Program-made: the position numbers and the translations under genes
Shown: positions 1 to 7,139 of the stretch, piece by piece
Layout of the letters: every line of letters begins with the position of its first letter
Position numbering within the stretch: position 1 is the stretch's first letter
The notes under the pieces: model-generated
Told to the model about the DNA's origin: nothing
Seen by the model: the letters and a program-made list of their open reading frames with translations, nothing else
The model's database searches: none
Source: Candidatus Adiutrix sp.
GTDB taxonomy: Bacteria > Desulfobacterota > Desulfarculia > Adiutricales > Adiutricaceae
Assembly (NCBI GenBank): GCA_031285975.1
Contig: JAITVE010000043.1
Location: 1-13,353, forward strand
Direction of reading: 5' to 3'
DNA: 13,353 nucleotides

Positions 1-1640
1 TTGAATCGTCATTTGAATATACCGAAACGCCCGATCAGCGCACGGCCATTGATGATGTTCTGCGGGATCTGGCCGCCCCCCGCCCCATGGACCGCCTGGT
101 GTGCGGCGATGTGGGCTATGGCAAAACCGAGGTGGCCATGCGGGCCGCCTTCAAAGTGGTGGCCGAAAAGCGGCAGGCCGCCGTGCTGGTGCCCACCACC
201 ATCCTGGCCGAGCAACACGGGCATACTTTTGAGGAACGCCTGGCCCCCTGGGGCGTCAAGGTGGCGGCCCTGTCCCGCTTCAAAAAACCGGCTGAAATCA
301 AAGAACTATTGAAACTCATCGCCGAAGGCCAGGTGGACGTGGTGGTGGGCACCCACCGCTTGCTCCAGAAAGACGTGAAATTCAAGGACTTGGGCCTGGT
401 GGTCATCGACGAGGAACACCGCTTCGGGGTCTCCGACAAGGAGAAGCTGAAAAAGCTGCGGGCCCAGATTGACGTTTTGGCCATGAGCGCCACGCCCATT
501 CCCCGGAGCCTCTCCATGTCGCTGGCGGGCATCCGTGACCTCAGTTCCATCACCACCCCGCCGCAGGACAGGCTGGCGGTCAAGACCACCCTCTTGAAAT
601 ACGAGGACGAAGCGGTCTGCGAAGCTATCGACCGGGAGCTGGCCCGGGGCGGCCAGGTCTTCCTCATCCACAACCGGGTGCGGGACATTCAATTGTGGGC
701 GGACAAGCTGCGGCGGCTCATGCCCCTGGTGAAGTTCGGCGTGGGCCACGGCCAGATGAAGGAAAACGAGCTGGAAGAGGTCATGACCAAGTTCCTTAAC
801 CGCGAAGTGGACGTGTGGATCACCACCACCATCGTGGAATCGGGCCTGGATTTCCCGGCGGCGGGCACCATCATCATCGACCAGGCCGACCGCTTCGGCC
901 TGGCCCAGCTCTACCAGCTTCGCGGCCGGGTGGGGCGCGGCAACCAGCAGGCCTATGCCTACCTCATGGTCGATAACCCGGACATCCTCACCGCCGACGC
1001 GAAAAAACGCCTCAAGGCCATCCTCGACCACAGCGACCTCGGCAGCGGCTACCAAATCGCCATGCACGACCTCCAGATTCGCGGCAGCGGCAACATCCTG
1101 GGCGCGGCCCAGTCCGGCCAGGCCCAGTTGGTGGGCTATGAAATGTACACCCAGCTTATGGAGGAAGCCATCCGCGACTTGAAAGGCCAGCCAGCGGAGG
1201 AGGAATTCGAGCCCGAGGTGGCCATGGGCGTCCCGGCCTACCTGCCGGAAGCCTATGTGCCGGACACCGAATCCCGCCTGGTGCTCTACCGCCGCCTGGC
1301 TTCCAGCAGTGCCTTTGAGGAAATCGAGGCCCTGAAAGCCGAAATGCGCGACCGCTTCGGCCCGCCGCCGGAAGAGGCCCAGAGCCTGACGGCCATGATG
1401 GAAATCAAAATCATGCTCAAAAAAGCCGGGGTTCACCGCCTGGAAACCGGCAGCGGCGGCCTCACCCTGACTTTCGGGCCCAATGGCCCGGCCAATTACG
1501 AAAAAGTCATGGCCCTGGTGATGGACAAAAGCCGCAAAGTGCGCCTCTCCCCCAGCGGAAAACTCTTTGTCGGCGACGTGCGCCTCCGCAGCGGCGCGGA
1601 TTTGGAACTGGTGAAAAACTTCCTGCCGGGCCTGGCCTAA
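1..1640 (+). CDS. mfd: Transcription-repair coupling factor Mfd, C-terminal part (5' end outside window)
   Basis: Mfd is the ATP-driven DNA translocase that removes stalled RNA polymerase and recruits UvrA to the lesion. The reading frame is open from base 3, upstream of the ATG at 87, and already matches the family there (a PDQR stretch just ahead of the helicase core), so ATG 87 is internal and the gene enters from the left. Visible motifs in order: Walker A GDVGYGKT at 105-128, the DEEH box at 408-419, MSATPIPR starting at 483, and helicase motif VI QLRGRVGRG at 915-941. The C-terminal TRCF (D7) domain follows from about 1237. About 545 residues are present, compared with about 1150 for full-length Mfd, so the UvrB-like N-terminus and the RNA polymerase-interacting domain are missing only because of the window edge. 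No frameshift is seen. There is no T-run terminator after the stop; the palindrome at 1744-1771 is the only hairpin before the next gene. Confidence 0.97.
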   Translation, partial: ESSFEYTETPDQRTAIDDVLRDLAAPRPMDRLVCGDVGYGKTEVAMRAAFKVVAEKRQAAVLVPTTILAEQHGHTFEERLAPWGVKVAALSRFKKPAEIKELLKLIAEGQVDVVVGTHRLLQKDVKFKDLGLVVIDEEHRFGVSDKEKLKKLRAQIDVLAMSATPIPRSLSMSLAGIRDLSSITTPPQDRLAVKTTLLKYEDEAVCEAIDRELARGGQVFLIHNRVRDIQLWADKLRRLMPLVKFGVGHGQMKENELEEVMTKFLNREVDVWITTTIVESGLDFPAAGTIIIDQADRFGLAQLYQLRGRVGRGNQQAYAYLMVDNPDILTADAKKRLKAILDHSDLGSGYQIAMHDLQIRGSGNILGAAQSGQAQLVGYEMYTQLMEEAIRDLKGQPAEEEFEPEVAMGVPAYLPEAYVPDTESRLVLYRRLASSSAFEEIEALKAEMRDRFGPPPEEAQSLTAMMEIKIMLKKAGVHRLETGSGGLTLTFGPNGPANYEKVMALVMDKSRKVRLSPSGKLFVGDVRLRSGADLELVKNFLPGLA

Positions 1641-1743
1641 ATCTGTACTGGATTACTTGGTCATATTGGTTTACAATATAAGGTCAAAGAATACGGGGCT
1701 GGCCAGTATACGTTAGTTACGGTAAGCCGCCGCCCTCGCGTGT

Positions 1744-1771
1744 CGTCATTCCTGCCTACGCAGGAATGACG
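1744..1771. repeat. GTCATTCC-type palindromic repeat (REP-like)
   Basis: Perfect 12-bp arms (CGTCATTCCTGC at 1744-1755 and its complement at 1760-1771) enclose a CTAC loop. The GTCATTCC start is shared with copies at 5036, 5113 and 5357 (complement), which points to a dispersed family. It lies between mfd and the lipoprotein gene. It lacks a T-run, so it is not a classical terminator. Confidence 0.8.
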
Positions 1772-1823
1772 GAGTGTAAAAACGTGATATTCGTACCATA
1801 AACTTCCAAGAGCCGTGAAAACT

Positions 1824-2774
1824 ATGCCGTACCGTTTGAGCCGACATATCTGGCCGATGCTGCTCCTGGCCGCCCTCACGCTGGCCGGGTGCCGGGAAGA
1901 GCCCTGGAACCCGGAAGTGGCCGGGCTGGTCAACGGCCGCCCCATTGCCAGGGCGGCGGTGAACCGGGTGCTGGAATGGGGCTTCTATCCCCAGCTGGGG
2001 CAGGACGGCGAACGCGGCGGCGCGGTGGCCGTCAGCCAGGTGCTGGACAAGCTCATCGACGAGCAGCTCATCCTGGCCGAGGCCGGAAAAGCGGGCCTCA
2101 CCGTGAGCGAGGCTGAAGTTCAGCAGTTGGAAAAGGCCCTCGACACGGCCTGGTTCGGGGTCAAGCCGCCACCGGCCGAGCGGGACGAACTGCGTCAGGC
2201 CTTGCGCAATCAGATACTCTTGCGTAAAATGACGGAAAAAGTTATGGTCGATAACCGGGTGCTGGCCGCCAACGAGTGGGCCGCGTTCTGGGAAGGCTGG
2301 CCGAAGAACGCGCACCGCCGCTTTCTGGTGCGGGCGCTGATGATCCCCCCGCTGGTGGAACTGCCGGAAATACCCGAGCGGCAGCGGGCCAGCCTCGACC
2401 AACTGGGCGAATATTTTGAGGCCGAGGGCTTTTCGGTCATCATCTCCGAGCCCTTCTGGCTGTCGGAGAGCAGGGCGGAGCCGGAAATTCTGGCCGCCCT
2501 GGAAGCCGCGCTGGAAAGCGCCCTGGAAGAACGCCGGCCGGTGGGCCCCTTCCGCCTGGAAGCAAGCTGGGCGGCCTATGAAGCGCTGGAATTCGACCCC
2601 GGCCCCAGCCTGGAGGAAGAACTGCGCACCGCCGCCCAGGCCTTTGAGGAACTGGCCGGGGAACGGGCCTTCCAGGCCTGGCTGAAAGATTTGAAAGCCG
2701 CGGCCGACATTCGGATAAACCCCTCCCTGGCGGGCCTGGCTTCTACAGAGGAAAAACTCGAAGAGGATATATGA
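1824..2774 (+). CDS. SurA-like periplasmic chaperone lipoprotein without an obvious parvulin domain
   Basis: This is a predicted lipoprotein: a short basic N-terminus, a hydrophobic stretch and a lipobox ending LAGC, followed by a charged mature region. The residues after the Cys include a VNGRPI-type segment and helices typical of the SurA/PrsA N-terminal chaperone domain. The later half has no recognisable parvulin signature (no GGD-type loop as in the next gene), so isomerase activity is doubtful. ATG 1824 is preferred: an AAGAG at 1808-1812 is 11 nt away. The in-frame GTG at 1815 would leave only 2 nt to that site; using it adds three residues (319 aa instead of 316). The gene overlaps the next one by four bases (ATGA), which implies translational coupling with surA. 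The likely role is handling of unfolded outer-membrane proteins on the periplasmic side. The residue after the lipid Cys is Arg, not Asp, which under the Lol rule suggests the outer membrane; that is inference. Confidence 0.8.
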   Translation: MPYRLSRHIWPMLLLAALTLAGCREEPWNPEVAGLVNGRPIARAAVNRVLEWGFYPQLGQDGERGGAVAVSQVLDKLIDEQLILAEAGKAGLTVSEAEVQQLEKALDTAWFGVKPPPAERDELRQALRNQILLRKMTEKVMVDNRVLAANEWAAFWEGWPKNAHRRFLVRALMIPPLVELPEIPERQRASLDQLGEYFEAEGFSVIISEPFWLSESRAEPEILAALEAALESALEERRPVGPFRLEASWAAYEALEFDPGPSLEEELRTAAQAFEELAGERAFQAWLKDLKAAADIRINPSLAGLASTEEKLEEDI

Positions 2775-3880
2775 AAAAGCTTATCGTGATACTCGCGGCC
2801 CTGGCCCTGAGCGGCTGCTCCTGGTTCGGCTCCGATGAGTCCGAAACCGACCCCACCCAGGAAAGCTACCAGTCGGACAGCTACACCTCCGCCGCGCCCG
2901 CGCCCCGAGTCCCCCTGCCCACCGAAGGCACGGCGGTAGACCGCATTGTGGCCGTGGTCAACGGCGAACTTATCACCATGCGCCAGCTTGACGGTCGGGT
3001 GAGCGGCCTGATGAACACCCGCCAGGCGGCCGGGGTCAGCCGCGACGAGATGCGCGCCCGGGTGCTGGAAGCCCTGGTGGATCAGGAACTGGTCAACCAG
3101 GCCGCCAAGGCCAAGGGCGTCTACGTCACCGCCTCTGACGTGAACGCGGCCCTGGAGAGCATCAAGAACGACAACAACCTCACCGACGACCAGTTCCGGG
3201 CCTCCCTGGCCAACAGCGGCACCAGCCTGGAGGCCTTCCAGGAAGACTTGCGGGTGGAACTCTTGCGGAACAAAGTGCTGGGTTCCCAGGTCATGAGCAA
3301 GGTGGTGGTCACGGAAAAGGAAGTGCTGAGTTTCCTGAACGGCAAGGGCCCGGATATGAGCGGGATGCCCGCCCCCCCCGGCGGCCGCGCCCCCGGCACG
3401 GATACCCGCCCCCTGCGGGTCATCTTCCTGCCCCTTGACCCCAACAACCGTGCGCAAATTCTGGCCGAAGCCCGCCGCATCAAGGCCGAAATCGACGGCG
3501 GCCTGAGCTTTGCCGAGGCGGCGGCCCGCTATTCCCAGGGGCCGGGCCGCGACAACGGCGGCGACACCGGCGAGGGCATGACCGTGGACAAGCTGCCCCC
3601 GCCCATCCAGGCCGCCCTGACCACCCTCTCCCCCGGGCAGGCCAGCGAACCGCTGGAAGCCGGTAACGCCGTGGTGCTGTTGACTGTGGCCGAAGGCGGC
3701 GGCGTTAGCCCGGCGCCGAGTTCTGTTGCCTCCGGCGATGGGGAGGCCTCGGCCGACAGCTTTAGCCCCGAGCAGAAGGAAAGCGCCCGCCGCCAGCTGG
3801 AAGCCTATAAAATGCAACAGCGCTATGTCGAGTGGGTGGGCGAGCTGAAACGCAACGCCATCGTCAAAGTCAACCTGTAA
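2771..3880 (+). CDS. surA: SurA-type peptidyl-prolyl cis-trans isomerase (lipoprotein)
   Basis: A periplasmic chaperone/isomerase for outer-membrane protein folding. The N-terminus is a lipoprotein signal with the lipobox LSGC at Cys16, followed by a Ser/Thr/Pro-rich linker. The SurA N-terminal domain runs from about residue 56 (VDRIVAVVNGELIT). One parvulin (rotamase) domain lies at about 213-305, with FAEAAARYSQGPG and the NGGDTGEG loop typical of the fold. The usual final GYHIIKL strand is replaced by a GNAVVLLTV variant. E. coli SurA is soluble and has two parvulin domains, so a lipidated single-domain form is a variant on that plan. ATG 2771 overlaps the previous stop and has AGAGG five bases upstream. 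The length of 369 aa suits a one-parvulin SurA. Together with the preceding gene it forms a two-lipoprotein chaperone pair. Confidence 0.88.
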   Translation: MKKLIVILAALALSGCSWFGSDESETDPTQESYQSDSYTSAAPAPRVPLPTEGTAVDRIVAVVNGELITMRQLDGRVSGLMNTRQAAGVSRDEMRARVLEALVDQELVNQAAKAKGVYVTASDVNAALESIKNDNNLTDDQFRASLANSGTSLEAFQEDLRVELLRNKVLGSQVMSKVVVTEKEVLSFLNGKGPDMSGMPAPPGGRAPGTDTRPLRVIFLPLDPNNRAQILAEARRIKAEIDGGLSFAEAAARYSQGPGRDNGGDTGEGMTVDKLPPPIQAALTTLSPGQASEPLEAGNAVVLLTVAEGGGVSPAPSSVASGDGEASADSFSPEQKESARRQLEAYKMQQRYVEWVGELKRNAIVKVNL

Positions 3881-3892
3881 AGAGGGACTGCA

Positions 3893-4936
3893 TTGATAAA
3901 GAAAAACGAACACCAAGCCGCCGGCAAAGCCCTTCGGGAAGCCGCCGCGCCCGCACCGCCCCGCGACCGGGGCGGCAGGATGCGCCGCCCGGCCGCCCAA
4001 GGCACGGGCGCTTCCGGCAATGTGCCGGACGTGGCCCGCCTGGAAAAAAGCCTGGAAGCCATGGGCCAGCTCTTGAAAACCAAGCGCGAAATCAATGGCC
4101 TGACCCGGCGCGACATTGTGGTGAAAATAAAAATCCCCCTCGACCAGCTTGAAGCCATTGAGGACGGTCGCCTCTCCACCCTCCCCCCGGTCTTCGCCAA
4201 GGGCTTCCTGCGGGCCTATGCGAACGAATTGGGGCTGGACGCGGAGACGTTGCTGGACGATTCTCGCAAAATGACCGGCGGCTTCAAAAACGAGCCCGCC
4301 AGCCGCGAACCCCTGGCCCCCCGCTATGTGGAAACCAGCGTCGGCTCCATCGGCTGGCGGCCGGGCCCGAGGCTGATAGTGGCGGGCGCGTTGCTCGTCG
4401 CGGCCATCGCGGTGGGCTTCTGGCTGCAACCGGGCTGGCGCAGCGCGGTGACGGCCCTGCTCCCCGGCGGCTCAGAAGCGGAAACGGCGGCCCCCCCGAC
4501 CATTGGCGGCAGCCTCTCCCGGCCCCCCAGCGAAGGCGAGACAGTCCCGGCTGAACCCCCGGCGGAACCCGTTCGGGTGGATACCGCCGCAGCCGAAGAA
4601 CCCCCGGCGGAAACCGCCCCGGAAGTCGCCGCTGTGGAGCCCGCCACGGAGGCCCCCGTTGAGCCCGCGCCCCTGCCGGTGCTCAGCTCCCCCACCTCCC
4701 TGACCCTGACCAGCACCAAGAACCAGGCCTGGGCCGAAGTGACGGTGGACGGCGGCAACCCCGAATTTTTCTGGTTCGCCCGCGCCGGTGAATCCGCCAA
4801 AGTCATTGCCAGCGAATCTATCGTGGTCGCCTCCGGCACCGCCAAAGATCTTCTGGTGCTCTGGGACGGCGAGGAAGAGCTCGGCCCCCTCTCCCAAACC
4901 ACCGCCACCACCGTGCGGGTTCGCTTCCCCAAGTAA
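3893..4936 (+). CDS. rodZ: RodZ-like cell-shape protein (HTH, TM, DUF4115)
   Basis: RodZ links the MreB cytoskeleton to the cell-wall elongation machinery in the inner membrane. Order of parts: a basic Pro/Ala-rich N-terminus, a helix-turn-helix domain at about 48-125 (the LTRRDI and RLSTLPPVFAKGFLRAYA pattern is characteristic of RodZ), one membrane segment at about 158-178, a long Ala/Pro/Glu-rich periplasmic linker at about 190-265, and a beta-rich DUF4115 domain at about 270-347. The start is TTG 3893: AGAGGG at 3881-3886 sits six bases upstream and no better start is in frame. The extended N-terminus ahead of the HTH (about 45 residues) is longer than in E. coli RodZ. It follows surA by 12 bases and is the last gene of the run, closed by the terminator at 4958-5000. 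Confidence 0.88.
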   Translation: MIKKNEHQAAGKALREAAAPAPPRDRGGRMRRPAAQGTGASGNVPDVARLEKSLEAMGQLLKTKREINGLTRRDIVVKIKIPLDQLEAIEDGRLSTLPPVFAKGFLRAYANELGLDAETLLDDSRKMTGGFKNEPASREPLAPRYVETSVGSIGWRPGPRLIVAGALLVAAIAVGFWLQPGWRSAVTALLPGGSEAETAAPPTIGGSLSRPPSEGETVPAEPPAEPVRVDTAAAEEPPAETAPEVAAVEPATEAPVEPAPLPVLSSPTSLTLTSTKNQAWAEVTVDGGNPEFFWFARAGESAKVIASESIVVASGTAKDLLVLWDGEEELGPLSQTTATTVRVRFPK

Positions 4937-4957
4937 GCAGCGGACATCAGGCCTAAC

Positions 4958-5000
4958 AAAAGCCGTCATTCCGATTAAAATTGGAGTGACGGCTTTTTTT
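4958..5000 (+). terminator. Intrinsic terminator after rodZ
   Basis: AAAAGCCGTCATTCC pairs with GGAGTGACGGCTTTT with only one G-T wobble, and an A-tract and seven T's flank the stem. The stem carries the same GTCATTCC word as the dispersed repeats nearby, so it may be a repeat copy that now serves as the terminator. Confidence 0.9.
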
Positions 5001-5035
5001 AACTATATGAATACGTGATAATTTTTGTCTGCTAC

Positions 5036-5070
5036 CGTCATTCCGGCGAAAGCAGGCGCCCATGCCTTTC
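5036..5070 (+). repeat. GTCATTCC-type repeat, diverged copy
   Basis: The left half, CGTCATTCCGGCGAAAGC, matches the copies at 5113 and 5357 (complement). The right half of the hairpin is altered (AGGCGCCC instead of CGGAATCC). A GCAGGT..GCCGAC motif follows at 5078-5090, and a similar one follows the neighbouring copy at 5151-5165, so the two look like diverged tandem units about 77 bp apart. Confidence 0.75.
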
Positions 5071-5112
5071 CCGCACCGCAGGTAGCCGACCATGCTGGCT
5101 ATCGCCCCCCTG

Positions 5113-5391
5113 CGTCATACCGGCGAAAGCCGGTATCCATTTCCAGTAGCGCAGGTTTTGCCGACTAGAGCATTTTGCAATTTACCTGCCTTTAGTAAAT
5201 TGCAAAATACGCAAACATCCGGGCGCTTTTCATTTTTCGCATATGACCTTGAAACAGAAAAGCGCTCTAAGCTACTCCCGCACTCGTCTTCCCCCGCCGA
5301 TGGTGTGAAAAGCAAGAAGAACAAATGAAGATAGAGGTGTACCGACAAGCGGCTCCACTGGAAATGGATTCCGGCTTTCGCCGGAATGACG
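5113..5391. repeat. REPIN/MITE-like element: two inverted GTCATTCC repeats around a hairpin core
   Basis: The 35-bp left end (5113-5147) and the 35-bp right end (5357-5391) are inverted repeats with two mismatches. Each end is itself a hairpin, CCGGC-GAAA-GCCGG. The mismatches compensate: the left stem closes with an A-T pair where the right has T-A, so pairing is kept. The core holds a perfect 14-bp hairpin (5172-5185/5195-5208), a 9-bp inverted repeat (5223-5231/5257-5265) and a 6-bp pair TAGAGC/GCTCTA (5166-5171/5264-5269). No transposase and no convincing ORF is inside. No target-site duplication could be assigned with certainty. The arrangement resembles paired REP sequences, but mobility is inferred. 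Confidence 0.65.
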
Positions 5392-5430
5392 GTGGTGGAG
5401 GGATTGGCAGGGGAGCTATGCCCATCAAAG

Positions 5431-5451
5431 AAAAAGGCCTGGGCCCGCCTT
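5431..5451 (-). terminator. Possible terminator of the kinase-lspA operon
   Basis: On the minus strand AAGGC and GCCTT form a 5-bp stem around an 8-nt GC-rich loop, followed by a T-run. It lies 46 bases past the kinase stop. The stem is short, so efficiency is uncertain. Confidence 0.45.
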
Positions 5452-5496
5452 CGCCTGGGTGATGGAGGGGGGCGCGGAATATAGAAAATTCGCTCT

Positions 5497-6615
5497 TTAC
5501 AGCGGCAAACGCACTTTTACGGTGGTGCCCACGCCGAGGGTGGATTTTAGCTGCACGTCGCCGCCGTGGCGCATCACCAGGGAGCCGACCAGGCTGAGGC
5601 TCAGGCCCACGCCCACTTCGCCTTTGGTGGAGAACAGGGGTTCCAGGGCGTGCTTGAGCACGTTTTCGCTCATGCCCCGGCCGTTATCTTTGACCGTAAT
5701 TTCCAACGCGCCGCCGGTGATCTCGCCCAGCACCAGCACCCGGGGCTCCTCGGCGGAGAGCACGGCCTCCAGCGCGTTTTGGAGAATGGCTTCCAGGATG
5801 GAATCCACATCCGCCGCCACCATGTTCACTGGCTCCACCCGCCGCGCCGAGTTGAGGAAAACGGTTTTTTCCACCTTGTCCCGCACGGCCTCCAGCCGCT
5901 CCGGGCTGTTGTGCTGCACCGAATACAGCACCTTGGAGGTCACCAGCTCCCAGGCCGCGTCCGCCGCTTCGGCCACAATGATGCGCTCGGCCTCCCCCGC
6001 GTCCGCCTCGGTCATGCGGATGAGCTGCTCCAAAAGGTGGATGGCGCTCTCCTGGCTGTTGCGGCTGTCGTCCAGGTATTCCTGCCGCTTGTCCGGGCTC
6101 TGGTCGGGGTTGTGGAAGTCGATGAGGTTGAGGTAGCCGATGGAGGCCGCCAGGATGTTCTTGAAATTGTGCGCCAGCCAGCCCGCCAGTTCGTTCTGGG
6201 CCTCCAGCCGCCGCGAGAGGGTCTCTTTTTCCAGGGCGGCTTTTTTGGCGGCCTGGTCGGCCAGGCAGCGGTCGGCCAGGCCGGGCAGCTGTTCAAGGTA
6301 TTTTTCGGTTTTAACGCAGTAATCCCAGGCCCCCAGGGCCAGGGCCCGCACCGCCGCTTCCTCTTGCCCGCAGCCGGTGGCGATGATCAGGGGGGGCGGC
6401 GATTCCAGTTTGTTCAGCTTTTCCAGCAAGTCCAGCCCGCAGCCGTCATTGATATAGTATTCCGCAATCACCAGGGCCGGGCGGCGCTCCTGACACATGG
6501 AAAAGCCGTCGGCCACCGTCAGGCAGGCCGCCGTCTCATAGCCCGCCGCCTGGAGCGCCCCGGCGGCGGCTTCGGCCATGGCCTGGCCGTCTTCCACTAT
6601 CAATATCAGGCTCAC
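5497..6615 (-). CDS. Receiver-histidine kinase hybrid with Glu in place of the phospho-acceptor Asp
   Basis: This is a cytoplasmic two-component protein of 372 aa with no membrane segment. Residues 1-120 are a CheY-like receiver: acidic pair E8-D9, conserved Thr80 and Lys102. The phospho-acceptor position is Glu52 (LVIAEYYIND), not Asp. After a short coiled linker comes a phospho-acceptor helix with His149 (AHNFKN), the HxFxN style of NtrB-like kinases. The HATPase domain shows an N-box (LQNALEA), a G1 box (VKDNGRGM), an EPLFSTKG segment and a G2 box GVGLSLS near the C-terminus. The receiver-first layout suggests the kinase is controlled by its own receiver; the Glu could mimic a permanently phosphorylated state, which is inference. 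No partner regulator with an output domain is in the window. It overlaps the end of lspA by four bases, so expression is coupled to lspA. Confidence 0.9.
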   Translation of the reverse strand: MSLILIVEDGQAMAEAAAGALQAAGYETAACLTVADGFSMCQERRPALVIAEYYINDGCGLDLLEKLNKLESPPPLIIATGCGQEEAAVRALALGAWDYCVKTEKYLEQLPGLADRCLADQAAKKAALEKETLSRRLEAQNELAGWLAHNFKNILAASIGYLNLIDFHNPDQSPDKRQEYLDDSRNSQESAIHLLEQLIRMTEADAGEAERIIVAEAADAAWELVTSKVLYSVQHNSPERLEAVRDKVEKTVFLNSARRVEPVNMVAADVDSILEAILQNALEAVLSAEEPRVLVLGEITGGALEITVKDNGRGMSENVLKHALEPLFSTKGEVGVGLSLSLVGSLVMRHGGDVQLKSTLGVGTTVKVRLPL

Positions 6616-7124
6616 GATGTTTCCCGCTCGCGGACTCTTGGCTTGTCAAACAACACGCTCAGGGCCAGAAGCCCCGCCCCCACGCAGATGCCGATGTCGG
6701 CCGCGTTGAAGGCCGGCCAGTGGTAGGCCCCGATATACACGTCGAGAAAATCCACCACCGCGTTCCAGCGGAGCCGGTCGTGAATGTTGCCCAGGGCCCC
6801 GCCCCAAATCAGCCCCAAAGCGGCCAGAAGCATCCGGTCGCCGGGCCGGGCCTTGACGTAAAAATAGATGAACGGCAACAGCGAAACAGCGGCCAGCCCC
6901 GCCATTTTCAAACCCTGCGCCTCGGGGCTCCCCCCGCCCCAGTTGGCCAAAAGGCTGGAAGCCGCGCCGGGGTTGTGGGTGAGGATGAGGTTAAAAAACC
7001 CCGGGATGACCTCCAGCGGCTCCCAGGGATTGATATATTTCCCGGCCAGGTATTTGGAGGCGAGATCCAGCGCCAGGGTGAAAATGCCCCAAAAAGCCGT
7101 GATCCGCCATTTGCTCTTTTTCAA
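6612..7124 (-). CDS. lspA: Lipoprotein signal peptidase (signal peptidase II)
   Basis: This inner-membrane aspartyl protease cleaves prolipoprotein signals after lipid modification of the Cys. It is 170 aa long, the usual size, with four hydrophobic segments. Family motifs are present: LDLASK near residue 19, the NPGAA box at 51-55, GNIHDR at 112-117, VVDF with Asp125 and NAADIGI with Asp143; the two Asp residues correspond to the catalytic dyad. The start is TTG 7124: an in-frame stop lies just upstream (the stop of the HDOD gene) and no ATG precedes the conserved region, so TTG is the only reasonable choice. Shine-Dalgarno complementarity is weak (GGAC about ten bases upstream), so coupling to the upstream gene, 15 nt away, is likely. 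Both lipoproteins encoded at 1824-3880 would be substrates. Confidence 0.95.
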   Translation of the reverse strand: MKKSKWRITAFWGIFTLALDLASKYLAGKYINPWEPLEVIPGFFNLILTHNPGAASSLLANWGGGSPEAQGLKMAGLAAVSLLPFIYFYVKARPGDRMLLAALGLIWGGALGNIHDRLRWNAVVDFLDVYIGAYHWPAFNAADIGICVGAGLLALSVLFDKPRVRERETS

Positions 7125-7139
7125 TGATTCACCGTCCGC

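Noticed and set aside
306..1436. A 376-codon minus-strand frame inside mfd
   Set aside because: A shadow of the helicase gene with no recognisable motif.
1648..1682. A sigma-70 promoter ahead of the SurA-like lipoprotein gene (AT-rich stretch after mfd)
   Set aside because: A TATAAG-like box is present, but the matching -35 is poor and the distance to the gene is long, so I could not support a specific site.
2576..4429. A 617-codon open frame on the minus strand opposite the SurA-RodZ genes
   Set aside because: It lies fully opposite three well-supported genes; its composition (His/Gly/Ala/Arg-rich, no motifs) is that of a GC-rich shadow frame.
1744..5391. The repeated hairpins considered as a CRISPR array
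   Set aside because: The copies are not evenly spaced, differ in orientation, and have no spacer-like unique segments of constant length; no cas genes are present.
5566..6726. A 386-codon open frame on the plus strand opposite the kinase gene
   Set aside because: It is antisense to the kinase and the lspA end, with no domain or ribosome site; the minus-strand product has complete kinase motifs.
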